This document shows positions 53,501-60,751 of a stretch of DNA of 64,000 nucleotides, one piece after another. The DNA lies in NCBI GenBank assembly GCA_012932295.1, contig JAAONU010000002.1, forward strand, positions 18,389,388-18,453,387. Reading direction: 5' to 3'. Position numbers and translations under genes: made by a program. The notes under the pieces were generated by a model. That model was not told the DNA's origin and searched no databases. It was given only the letters and a program-made list of their open reading frames with translations. Positions within the stretch are counted from its first letter, which is position 1. Each line of letters starts with the position of its first letter. This DNA comes from Cyclina sinensis. Lineage: Eukaryota > Mollusca > Bivalvia > Venerida > Veneridae.

Positions 53501-56500
53501 AATTAAAATATCAAGACATGTAGACAAACTTAAACTTTTCCTTTTGAAAATTAAAATATCAAGACATGTAGACAAACTTAAACTTTTCCTTTTGATAATT
53601 AAAATATCAAGACATGTAGACAAACTTAAACTTTTCCTTTTAATAATTAAAATATCAAGACATGTAGACAAACTTAAACTTTTCCTTTTGAAAATTAAAA
53701 TATCAAGACATGTAGACAAACTTAAACTTTTCCTTTTGATAATTAAAATATCAAGACATGTAGACAAACTTAAACTTTTCCTTTTAATAATTAAAATATC
53801 AAGACATGTAGACAAACTTAAACTTTTCCTTTTGAAAATTAAAATATCAAGACATGTAGACAAACTTAAACTTTTCCTTTTGAAAATTAAAATATCAAGA
53901 CATGTAGACAAACTTAAACTTTTCCTTTTGAAAATTAAAATATCAAGACATGTAGACAAACTTAAACTTTTCCTTTTGAAAATTAAAATATCAAGACATG
54001 TAGACAAACTTAAACTTTTCCTTTTGATAATTAAAATATCAAGACATGTAGACAAACTTAAACTTTTCCTTTTGATAATTAAAATATCAAGACATGTAGA
54101 CAAACTTAAACTTTTCCTTTTGATAATTAAAATATCAAGACATGTAGACAAACTTAAACTTTTCCTTTTAATAATTAAAATATCAAGACATGTAGACAAA
54201 CTTAAACTTTTCCTTTTGATAATTAAAATATCAAGACATGTAGACAAACTTTAACTTTTCCTTTTGATATTTAAAATATCAAGACATGTTGACAAACTTA
54301 AACTTTTCCTTTTGAAAATTAAAATATCAAGACATGTAGACAAACTTAAACTTTTCCTTTTGATAATTAAAATATCAAGACATATAAATTTGGAACTTTA
54401 TGGTTACACTTATTATTTTAAAACTGTCATTGATCCATTCTTTATTTTCAGCTAAACTGACTACACATTTTAATGATTTTACAAATTAAATACATCAACA
54501 TGGAATATTTTAAAACTGTCATTGATCCATTCTTTATTTTCAGCTAAACTGACTACACATTTTAATGATTTTACAAATTAAATACATCAACATGGAATAT
54601 TCTTACAATGGTCAAGTTAAAAGTTAAGCATTTTCAACTGAAAACCTAATATCCCTTAACAATCATACTGTTAGTGAAAAAGTATTAATAATGTTATGTA
54701 AAGAGTTGTGAAGTTTGGTTTTTCTAAATCTAATGTTTATATGACAGGCATGCATATATCTGCTGACACAACATACAGTCTTACCTGGGCTTATAAGACA
54801 AACAGTACCAGACCTATAGTAGCCAGGGCTACACACACAAATACCATTACAATACGAGTTTGAAACATAACATGTTCTTGATGGACTCACACATGACTCT
54901 CCTAAACCAGCTGTAACAAAAAGATATTGTCGCTAATGGTTAAAGTAATATCATGCAGATGAAGGGTAAATTTGTAACAAAAGATCAAAGTTGTAGATGG
55001 GTCCTAAAAACAAGTAAGAATGTCTAAATATGAATAAACCACAAAGAGCAGTAATCTGAGATATATTAGCAGGTTGGTATGCTACTGTATTATGGAATGC
55101 ACTGACAGTAAATCAGAGCAAATAGCCTGTATCACTGATTTATCAAGGCAAACACAAGGGATTCAATGCCCACTTACTTTTTAAATATTCTGACTGACCA
55201 TTTTACCACAAGTGGTAGACATTGTATACATGAAGCTAGCTGTTTGGACAGTAGTAGTCTGAACTAGAGATGTGTCCATAGGACACTGAGGCTGTATTGT
55301 CACAAAAAATCCTGTACAATTACAGGTGCATATAAAGTCTAAAAATGCTATTTTTCTAGCTCCATCAGGGCACATAACCATGCCAATCTCCGGAAAATTT
55401 GCGTCAAAACACCCAGGTGCGTAACTTCACATGCTGAAAACTATTCTTAGAAAGCTTCATGGCTCCTGCAATTTCAAGTAACACGTAACACTAACAGGTC
55501 TACTACATATAGACAGCATGTTAGCGTGACAGACTGATAGATGGATTAGAAAGTTTCATGGCTCTAGCAGATATACGCTTGAAGTCACATGTGACACAAG
55601 ACTAAAAAGGCTATTTTTTGCTTAATCAGGGGGCATAACTCTGTCATTCTCCAATAAATTTGAGTCAAAATACCCAGGGGCATATGTTCACATGCTGAAA
55701 ACTATTCTTAGAAAGTTTCATGGCTCTAGCAGTTTAGAGTAAGACGTGACAAAAACAGATCTATGTACAGACAGCATGTCAGTGTGATGGATGGACAAGG
55801 GCAAATCTATACCCCCACCCCCCCAACCCCCTCACATGTGGTGGAGGCTTTGAACTGAAATAAAACGACTCAGTTCAAAGATCTGAATTTAATCTACCAT
55901 TCAGAAAGAATTTTGATATCGAAGTTCATTTTTTAGTAGTTTTTAGACTTAAACATTGCTTGCTGAATGTGTCATTGAGGAATGTTTTACTGCACTGATA
56001 TGTTAATGACTTGCTAACCACATTGTGTTGACTGTCATTGTACTAACTGTAAAGGTAAAGTTGTCTTGATGGAAATATTACAGGCAATATTCTAAAGATA
56101 CAAAGAGTTAAAATAATGATTGTAAGTGTTATACGGAATACCGTTAGGGCCATCGTGGTTAGACGTTATAATCCAGAGGGCAACAATGCGATAGTGCAAT
56201 AATGCGATAGCGACAGTGCGATAATGCGATGGCGACAATGCGATAATGCGATGGCGACAATGTGATAATGTGATGGCGACAATGCGATAATCATATCGTA
56301 CTGTCGCAATCGCATCATCGCAATGTCGCCATCGCACTATCGCGTTTTCGCATTATTGTACTGTCGTCATCGCATTATCGCACTGTCGCCATCGCATTAT
56401 CCCACTGTCGCCATTGCACTATCGCATTGTCGCCATCGCATTATCGCACTGTCGCCATTGCACTATCGCATTGTCGCGTTATCACACTATTGCATTGTCG

Positions 56501-57667
56501 CATTACCGCACTAATGCATTGTCGACTATCGCCTTCCGGTACACATGTGCACATCGTTTTTTTTTGTATGTACACAAGCAATTTTTACCAAACAAAAACA
56601 ATTGCAGAAACATAAAATGGATCGCTTTATAAAGATATACTTTGAAAGAGGTAACAGTTATAATGAAATCTGATTCTTTTAAAAGTGGGTCCAACTACAT
56701 ACAAAAAAAAAATGATGTGCCCCTGTGTACTTGAAGGCGATAGTCGACAGTGCGATAGTGCGATGGTGACAGTACGATAATGCGAAAATGCAATAGTGCG
56801 ATGGCGACAATGCGATAGTGACAATGCAATGATGCGATGGCGACAGTACGATATGACTATCGCATTGTCGCCATCGCACTATCGCGTTATCGCATTGTCG
56901 CCATCGCATAATCGCACTGTCGCCATCACATTATCGACTGTCGCCATCGCATTATCGCACTATCGCATTGTCGCCCTCTGGATTATAATGTCTAACCATG
57001 ATGGCCCTAACGGTATTCCGTAGTGTTAAGCCTAATGCTTTTTTTCTGTATGATATGGCATACTATGTAATAAGAGAGAGACTAAGGGATAAAATGATGT
57101 CTATATCAACTGCTACAGGATGTGTTCACAGAAGTTGGGAAGTCATATAATAACCTAGCTACCATCTATAACTCTCTTTATGTTCTAGCAGTAATCCTTC
57201 ACCATTCAGTTATATGTACTGGTATCATTTAAGGCCAGAGAAGACACCCCAAATGATATGTACCTATCAATGTTTTACCCTATCATAGGTTTCAAGGTGG
57301 GTGGGTGGGGTGGTGCATATCATTGAGATTAAGACAAACTAAAATATTGTTATCTAGTTATATGGTTCAAACCACAGAAAAGATGAAGAAAATGATGATA
57401 AACAACAATAAAATGATGCTGAGGCTGTTGATGAAAATAATGTGAATGAAGATTACTATTTTGATGATGATGATGTGATGATTGCTGATGATAATAATGA
57501 TTGATTCCATCAAATACACGTACCTGAACCTAAAACACATGTACTTCCTGACTGTATATAGCCTGTAATACATTCACATACATACGGTGATGAGGAACTG
57601 CATTGTGAATTAGATGTCGAACAAGACAAATCATTCCCCGCCTGGCATGTTCCACCCAGTCCAGCCT
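32307..57667 (-). CDS. EB/EGF-like, Ig-like transmembrane receptor-like protein (5'-partial, 16 exons)
   Basis: Gene-level model joined from 57667-57524, 54910-54785, 48933-48802, 47875-47744, 46024-45893, 45521-45402, 45106-44957, 44591-44388, 44236-44081, 42587-42336, 42045-41782, 40387-40262, 40056-39981, 34913-34839, 32974-32894 and 32562-32307. Every junction has AG/GT splice sites. Ectodomain and TM exons are all phase 1-1; the tail exons switch to phase 2, and the frame closes on a stop at 32309-32307. The 2426 coding bases give 808 residues after the incoming partial codon: seven cysteine-rich modules (about 1-312), three Ig-like domains (313-604), a TM helix (about 622-640) and a tail of about 165 residues. 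By family this looks like a cell-surface adhesion or recognition receptor; ligand and pathway are unknown. The signal peptide is not in the window. EB/Ig domain names rest on cysteine spacing and Ig core motifs, not on a database search. Confidence 0.85.
32894..32974 (-). CDS. Exon: cytoplasmic tail segment 3
   Basis: 81 bp, phase 2-2, acceptor ...ttattttcag and donor gtatgt. Reads STDFDEPRYTTPRYHLKP then NGGPI. Two tyrosines in RYTTPRYH could be phosphorylated, but no named motif is met. Confidence 0.7.
33276..34545. repeat. Segment paralogous to 1040-2620, intronic
   Basis: Lies in the intron between tail exons 34839-34913 and 32894-32974. Matches 1040-2620 in several ordered blocks in the same orientation but lacks the MITE. 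A simple (TAA)n-like tract at 34208-34260 is unique to this copy. Confidence 0.7.
34839..34913 (-). CDS. Exon: cytoplasmic tail segment 2
   Basis: 75 bp, phase 2-2, acceptor ...tatatatag and donor gtaagt. Reads TIVSASSAVSRKDVGVMM then NGHHDVS. No recognised domain; included because phase and splice sites fit both neighbours exactly. Confidence 0.65.
35499..37157. repeat. 44-bp minisatellite, about 37 copies
   Basis: Consensus units contain gtaacatcagtgcagtcttg and tcatgttctacactgttccc. Variation is mostly point changes (cctatt/catatt, acaatg/acactg) and small deletions. Located in the intron between exons 34839-34913 and 39981-40056. The open frames across it are repeat artefacts. Confidence 0.95.
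37591..39057. repeat. Dispersed repeat copy with seven internal 163-bp units
   Basis: Head caagagagccatgatggcc then gctcacctga; tail ctcaggtgagctaa, giving inverted ends. Between about 37680 and 38840 a unit of roughly 163 bp (cctatataa...ggggccaaatttg...gaacaaacttggtagaggtc...caagaagattt) repeats about seven times. Same family as 28614-31219. Confidence 0.75.
39100..39660. repeat. Related dispersed repeat, tcaaggtca-rich
   Basis: Tandem segments of about 150 bp sharing ttgggaagatctttcctaaa, gcaaacatgaactaaatct and caaggtca. Common in the other dispersed copies but without the palindromic head. Confidence 0.6.
39981..40056 (-). CDS. Exon: juxtamembrane cytoplasmic segment
   Basis: 76 bp, phase 1 in and phase 2 out, donor gtacct. 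Encodes a basic stop-transfer stretch (CRKKERVEP) followed by VIIEKPVIKPYIP. The basic residues directly after the TM support the inside orientation. Confidence 0.8.
40262..40387 (-). CDS. Exon: transmembrane segment
   Basis: 126 bp, 42 residues, phase 1-1. A short polar juxtamembrane stretch (GEATENRQRLG) is followed by about 20 hydrophobic residues (AAIVLGIIFLLLLIIIIIV) and a CCC motif at the cytoplasmic face, a likely palmitoylation site. This fixes the topology: EB and Ig domains outside, C-terminus inside. Confidence 0.9.
40812..41510. repeat. 30-bp minisatellite, 23 copies
   Basis: Unit gattatggtcaggctaagaa plus tgactgacgt, with an exact 30-bp period. Because 30 is a multiple of 3, long frames are open on both strands (162 and 259 codons), but this is an intron between the TM exon and Ig exon 3. 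Units vary chiefly at one CpG: CG in 11 units, TG in 5, CA in 6, other in 1. Confidence 0.97.
41782..42045 (-). CDS. Exon: Ig-like domain 3
   Basis: 264 bp, 88 residues, phase 1-1, acceptor ...ctattttcag and donor gtaagt. Strand-B Cys in IVITCNMN and strand-F Cys in YQVYSCSGL are present. The usual core Trp is replaced by an aromatic stretch (LFYAFYNDG), so the domain is a diverged Ig fold. Confidence 0.8.
42336..42587 (-). CDS. Exon: Ig-like domain 2
   Basis: 252 bp, 84 residues, phase 1-1, acceptor ...gaatttcag and donor gtatgt. A complete Ig-like domain on one exon: VTFTCTA (strand B), YIWYFSG (strand C Trp), the DGTYRCQAGN strand-F motif and SNTVEVDVQ (strand G). The donor at 42334-42335 was preferred over one two bases earlier because it keeps phase 1. 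Confidence 0.9.
42588..44080. repeat. Intron with a duplicated SINE-like segment (43440-43640 and 43765-43945)
   Basis: The two stretches share cttacagacatg, ttgaaaaagacc, ctctaga, gcagt(t)gtca and ggccagtgtgaactgg/tgcgcactgggcc at a spacing of about 320 bp. They are probably two decayed copies of one short element. The rest of the intron shows nothing. Confidence 0.45.
44081..44236 (-). CDS. Exon: Ig-like domain 1, second half
   Basis: 156 bp, 52 residues, phase 1-1, acceptor ...gtttttacag and donor gtaagt. Contains the Ig strand-F signature SSYAGDYVC followed by a second Cys pair (QLC, TQC), which may form an extra disulfide. Ends with the strand-G-like TVTLLVRGTG. Confidence 0.8.
44388..44591 (-). 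CDS. Exon: Ig-like domain 1, first half
   Basis: 204 bp, 68 residues, phase 1-1, acceptor ...tctcatag and donor gtaaaa. A Ser/Thr/Pro-rich linker (about 30 residues) is followed by CYEVDLYD, VLECRDSKG and the likely core Trp in SARWLKAP. The second half of the fold is on the next exon. Confidence 0.75.
44957..45106 (-). CDS. Exon: EB/EGF-like module 7
   Basis: 150 bp, 50 residues, phase 1-1, acceptor ...atgtttcag and donor gtaagt. Reads VGQSCSTAVSDSC, then TCHCNSGYSFSNSVC. The longer first loop and the CHC pair set it apart from modules 3-5. It is the last module before the Ig-like domains. Confidence 0.85.
45402..45521 (-). CDS. Exon: EB/EGF-like module 6
   Basis: 120 bp, 40 residues, phase 1-1, acceptor ...aatttcag and donor gtaaca. 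Reads GESCVNPTRTC, then CSGSFCQCVSGYY and SGICYQ. Six cysteines in the same spacing class as modules 2-5. Confidence 0.85.
45893..46024 (-). CDS. Exon: EB/EGF-like module 5
   Basis: 132 bp, 44 residues, phase 1-1, acceptor ...gcttatag and donor gtgagt. Contains CINPTRTCPTNAGC, CQCNSGYTY and LGNCVTN. Same length and near-identical sequence to modules 3 and 4. Confidence 0.9.
46190..47400. repeat. Dispersed repeat fragments in the intron between modules 4 and 5
   Basis: tcaaggtca phrases, two ttttcccatata/ctagtgaccctttgggcatgg-type units and a terminal gataggtgatcac...aggtgagctga link this to the 28614/37591 family. No coding potential. Confidence 0.55.
47744..47875 (-). CDS. Exon: EB/EGF-like module 4
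   Basis: 132 bp, 44 residues, phase 1-1, acceptor ...acattacag and donor gtaagt. Core residues are CINPTRTCPTNAGC, CQCNSGYTY and SSSLGYC. Differs from module 5 by only a few residues, mainly at its two ends. Confidence 0.9.
47940..48640. repeat. 31-bp minisatellite, about 22 copies
   Basis: Units of aaatgtccatctacagtata plus tcagtgtgttc, increasingly degenerate to the right (48400-48640). Intronic, between modules 3 and 4. Confidence 0.9.
48802..48933 (-). CDS. Exon: EB/EGF-like module 3
   Basis: 132 bp, 44 residues, phase 1-1, acceptor ...ctattttcag and donor gtttgt. Core residues are CINPSRACPTNAGC, CQCNSGYTY and SSSLGYC. Nearly identical in sequence to modules 4 and 5, so it is a recent exon duplicate. 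Confidence 0.9.
48934..50035. other. Intron DNA, nothing recognised
   Basis: No repeat or exon identified before the 38-bp array. Confidence 0.4.
50036..50910. repeat. 38-bp minisatellite, about 23 copies
   Basis: Unit contains ttgttcaaccattaatgttc and tatatgacatcttttgac. Copies are near-identical except for a ttgttc/ttattc and tata/tgta polymorphism. Very homogeneous, so recently expanded. Confidence 0.97.
51280..52400. repeat. 40-bp minisatellite, about 28 copies, with shorter derived units
   Basis: Unit contains ccccaagacatagcagaata and aaattaagtcttcatgccag. The right part (from about 52060) mixes full units with a deleted 26-bp form (aagccaagacatagcagcat...), showing repeat turnover. 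Confidence 0.95.
53014..53337. repeat. 64-bp tandem repeat, 5 copies
   Basis: Units start at tcatcactag, at positions 53021, 53085, 53149, 53213 and 53277. Each carries gaattcactgtataaaatg and a variable ccta/cctta step. Confidence 0.97.
53463..54385. repeat. 48-bp minisatellite, about 19 copies
   Basis: Unit includes atatcaagacatgtagacaa and acttaaacttttccttttg. The 48-bp period is a multiple of three, leaving both strands open for more than 250 codons as an artefact. Variation is nearly confined to a g/a and a t/a position (tgataatt, tgaaaatt, taataatt). Confidence 0.97.
54415..54602. repeat. 91-bp direct duplication
   Basis: attttaaaactgtcattgat and the following sequence occur twice at a 91-bp spacing, essentially identical, directly next to the 48-bp array. 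Confidence 0.9.
54785..54910 (-). CDS. Exon: EB/EGF-like module 2
   Basis: 126 bp, 42 residues, phase 1-1, acceptor ...ttgttacag and donor gtaaga. Contains GESCVSPSRTC, CNGICVCSPGYY and SGTVC. Six cysteines in the same order as modules 3-6. Confidence 0.85.
54911..55329. other. Intron DNA, no exon accepted
   Basis: A 66-codon minus-strand frame at 55381-55181 ends near a strong donor-like gtaagt, but the phase does not fit the gene, so it is not annotated as an exon. Confidence 0.4.
55330..55830. repeat. Dispersed repeat copy
   Basis: Two units of about 300 bp share caggggcata, cacatgctgaaaactattc and ttagaaagtttcatggctc. It ends in a C-rich tract at 55811-55830. Related in style to the other tgaaggctctggg-type repeats. 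Confidence 0.55.
56132..57022. mobile_element. Foldback-type palindromic element with 6-bp target duplication
   Basis: 891 bp. Outer ends TACGGAATACCGTTAGGGCC are perfect inverted repeats flanked by gtgtta at 56126-56131 and 57023-57028. Arms run 56132-56572 and 56696-57022 around a unique loop of about 123 bp. They are filled with a 22-bp-like motif (gcgataatgcgatggcgaca) that flips orientation within each arm near 56300 and 56850. The inner ends share gtcgactatcgcctt and tttttttttgtatgta. No coding capacity. The CG richness stands out from the AT-rich intron. Confidence 0.85.
57524..57667 (-). CDS. Exon: EB/EGF-like module 1
   Basis: 144 bp, 48 residues, phase 1-1. Acceptor is ...ttgctatag, donor is gtacgtg. 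The cysteine pattern includes GGTCQAGNDLSC, a YVCEC pair and CITGYIQSGSTC, typical of a small six-cysteine module. It is the most divergent module and the first one visible. An upstream exon must donate one base of the first codon, but none is recognisable up to the retrotransposon at 59617. Confidence 0.75.
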
Positions 57668-58022
57668 CTATAGCAACAGAAAAGATAAAAATTGAAGATA
57701 TATTTCAACTTTAGGCTAAATAAAAGAAAATACAGGCTTCAACTATCATTTATCGAAGAGAATAACAAAACAAGAATGAACTATATGCAGGTGAAACATC
57801 TGGCTTGAAATAAAGATGATCTAGTATGCTGTTTTAATAAATAAAGATAACTGTTTCACATTTCGATGTACGACGCAGGAATTAAATATATGTATGCTGA
57901 GAAAAGTGAATGTGATTGTAGAAAAAGAACTACAAGAAATGGAAATAACATGTCTTACGAGTACATGTAACCTGAAATAACAGGACATATGTCACTGACT
58001 CTAGAATTATTTGAAAGAAAAA
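57668..58022. other. Non-coding, nothing recognised
   Basis: No upstream exon of the receptor-like gene is visible here. Confidence 0.4.
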
Positions 58023-59616
58023 GGGACAAGAGGGCCATGATGGCCCTAAATCACTCACCCGAGTCCCATTGCTCAAGTTTCATAATGAAAGTTGTGTTGA
58101 TATGTTTTGTAATTGGGCCAGTGGTTTGAACGATTATGATTATGATTATGAAAGATTATGTAGACTATGTATACAGATATCAAAGGCAAACCAGTGCTGG
58201 CTACTGTGTAACTGAAATATCTTTATAAAGAGTCTCTGAAGGAATATGACAAATTGGACCACTGGTTTAGCTTTTGACAACATTTTACTGCATATTACTG
58301 CCATATGGTCTGTATTCTATAGTGGTACTTCTGTGACCTAGACCTTAACCCAGTGACCTTAAACCCTGCCAAGTGGTAGAGGTAAGTGCAAGGTACCTAC
58401 ATATCAAATATCTAAAATAAAAGTCATTAAATGAAGGCTCCATAATGGAAAGTAAAGGATTCTTTTTTAGCCTTGTTAACTTTAACCTTGACTCAAGTGA
58501 ATGGTAGAGATTCATGAAAGGTGTCTGTAAACCAAATATCTGATATATTGGTCAATTAATAAACTCTCCATAGCAGAAAGTAGAAAATCTATTTTCAGCT
58601 TCAGTGACCTCAAACCCCACCTGACAGTGGTGGCCTATGTAAGGAACTTACATACCAAGTGTCAAAAATATTGGTCAATTAATGATGGCTCCATAAGGTA
58701 AAGTAGAAAAGTCAATTTCTAGCTTAGGTGATTTTGACATTTTAACCTGGTGACCTCAAACCCAACCTAAGGAGAGAGGCCTAGGTACAGAACCTACATA
58801 TAATTCATTTAAGATATTGGCCAAAAATGAAGGTTCTAAAAGGTAAAATCTTTTTCTAGCCTTGGTGACCTTGACCTTGGTGAATTCAAACCCTGGCCAA
58901 CAATAGAGGTATTTGCAAGTTACCTATATACCATATATCTAAGTTACTGACCATCTACAGCCTTAAGGTTTCTGATTTTTTTTTTCAATAAAAGTTTATA
59001 CAAGAAGGCTATAATAGCCCTAAATCACTCACCTGAGTCCCTTCACTCAAGCTTCATAGTTACAGTCAGGCCAGTGATTTGTAAGGTTATCAAAGCTGTT
59101 TAATCACAATCATGCAGACATGACAAAATATGCCTCTTTTGACCCCCAAATCTCTGAAACCCATTACATGATCAGGTTGGTTCAGGAAAAGGAAGGATAT
59201 CTATTGTTTATAAATATTTTGTGAAAGATTGGTTGAAACTGAAATGAATGCAAGCATATCATTATAAAGCCATGTAGAAAAATCTATTTTTAACCACTGT
59301 GACCTTGACCCAAGTGACCTAAAACCTCATCCAGTGGTAGAAGTCCATGCAAATTACCTACAGACCAAATATCTAAGATATCAGTCAATAAACAAAGGCT
59401 GCATAACAAAAAGTAGAACAATCTTTTTTTAACCTTGGTAGCCTTGACTCAAGTGAATGGTACAGGTTCATGGAAGGTGCCTATAAACCAAATATCCAAA
59501 ATATTGGTCAATAAATAAAGGCTCTAACAGAAAGTAGAAAAAAATCTATTACTAGCCTTGGTGTCCTTGACTTAAACCCATTGACCTCATACCCAACCTA
59601 ATGGTAGGGGTCCATG
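58023..59616. repeat. Two dispersed repeat copies, the second cut by the LTR element
   Basis: Heads with aagagggccatgatggccc at about 58029 and the decayed aagaaggctataatagccc at about 59002, each followed by tcactcac(c)tgagtcc. Internal units carry gtgaccttgacc..., caaatatctaagatat...tcaataaa and ggtagaagtccatgcaa. The second copy breaks off inside ggtccatg at the retrotransposon end. Confidence 0.65.
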
Positions 59617-60103
59617 TGTGACAAAGTTTTTTGTCACTATATTTCTTTTTATAAACCTTCTTTTGTATATTTGTTAGTCTTTGATTATAAATGATACTTA
59701 TCTTCTTACTATTGACATAGTTGTTTCAAAAAAGAATATATTTTCAATATTTCCAATACTGTTGTTAATAACTTGATTGTTTGTATGTTTCTGTTACCTT
59801 TATTTTAGGATTTTTCTGTGAAATAAATCTCTTTTAAGCTACTTTAATATAGCATATGAAAACATCAAGCACATCTTGTTTAGTAGGTACAATGCATCTT
59901 AATTTTTAAGTCAGTTAATAGTATTAATTTTGTTGTATATGGAAAATAAAACATGTACCATAGAGATGGATCAGTTGTTGGCTGCCATGGACAACAGTGT
60001 TTTATGGCAACTAAGCAGTATATAAGAGAACAAATTCTAGCACCCTTATCATACTGCTTGTAAATAAATGAAATCAACAACTGGACATCTCTTGGCTTTT
60101 CAG
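59617..60103 (+). repeat. Putative 5' LTR of the Ty3/gypsy-type element
   Basis: Begins TGTGACAAAGTTTTTTGTCA (internally palindromic) exactly where the older repeat is interrupted. Holds a TATA box (60019-60026) and an AATAAA signal (60063-60068). Its right end near TTTTCAG at 60103 is uncertain because the 3' LTR is outside the window. Confidence 0.55.
60019..60026 (+). promoter_or_regulatory. TATA box of the LTR
   Basis: TATATAAG followed after about 25-30 bases by a plausible start region (cacccttatcatactg). AATAAA at 60063-60068 lies just downstream, the usual U3-R-U5 order. Confidence 0.55.
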
Positions 60104-60624
60104 GTAAGAACCATCTCTGTTACTCATTTATTAAGTGTAATTATTTGACTTATTACATTTTCTGAATTGTTTCCTAAAGTACATTTTTCTTAGACTGAAT
60201 TCTTTAAATACATTGTTCTGAACAGTTAAATTATTGTAAAGTTTTCTTAAGTTATTTCTATCAAAATATTTATATATTTCACAGAAATATTCTGTAACGC
60301 ATTTAATGTAAATATGCATTTTGAATTTATTTGATCATTTATTCTATTACATTGTTACATATTATGTTTTATAGACATTAGTTTAGATGCAAGTAAATTT
60401 ATACAGTTTTATATTTTAATAATTTAGAGTAAAATAATATTTGTTTTCCTCATACGGTACTCTCACTTACACTTTAAGCAAGTGTTCCCCAAGTTTGTTA
60501 TTAATTGATAAAAGAAATTGTATTTTATTGTATAATTATAATATTGTTATTATCATTGTACAATCATGATCATACTGCTTGTAAATAAATGAAATCAACA
60601 ACTGGACATCTCTTGGCTTTTCAG
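60049..60624 (+). repeat. 55-bp exact direct repeat with splice-site-like edges
   Basis: tcatactgcttgtaaataaa and the next 35 bases occur identically at 60049-60103 and 60570-60624. The first copy is followed by gtaagaac (a strong donor), and the second ends in a pyrimidine-rich cttggcttttcag (acceptor-like). Splicing would remove 521 bp. Confidence 0.8.
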
Positions 60625-60751
60625 TATAATAAAAACAACCTTTAGAAACCAATAAGAAGAAACATCAAACCAACCAATAAAAACTACAAAGACAAAACAT
60701 ACAGAAAGAAAAAGAGAAAAAAACCCTGTGACAACGTGGTGGAGTAGGTTC

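Noticed and set aside
53444..54254. Open frames of over 250 codons on both strands
   Set aside because: Products of the 48-bp minisatellite. Both strands are open, which is expected from the period and not from coding.
55181..55381. Possible extra exon of the receptor-like gene (Cys-containing frame next to gtaagt)
   Set aside because: With the best acceptor (gacaatacag) the required phase 1 frame meets a stop. The open frame ends in TAA before the donor, and the right half is dispersed repeat.
56092..57023. Many short open frames rich in His/Arg/Ile
   Set aside because: They are translations of the foldback element's short CG-rich repeats.
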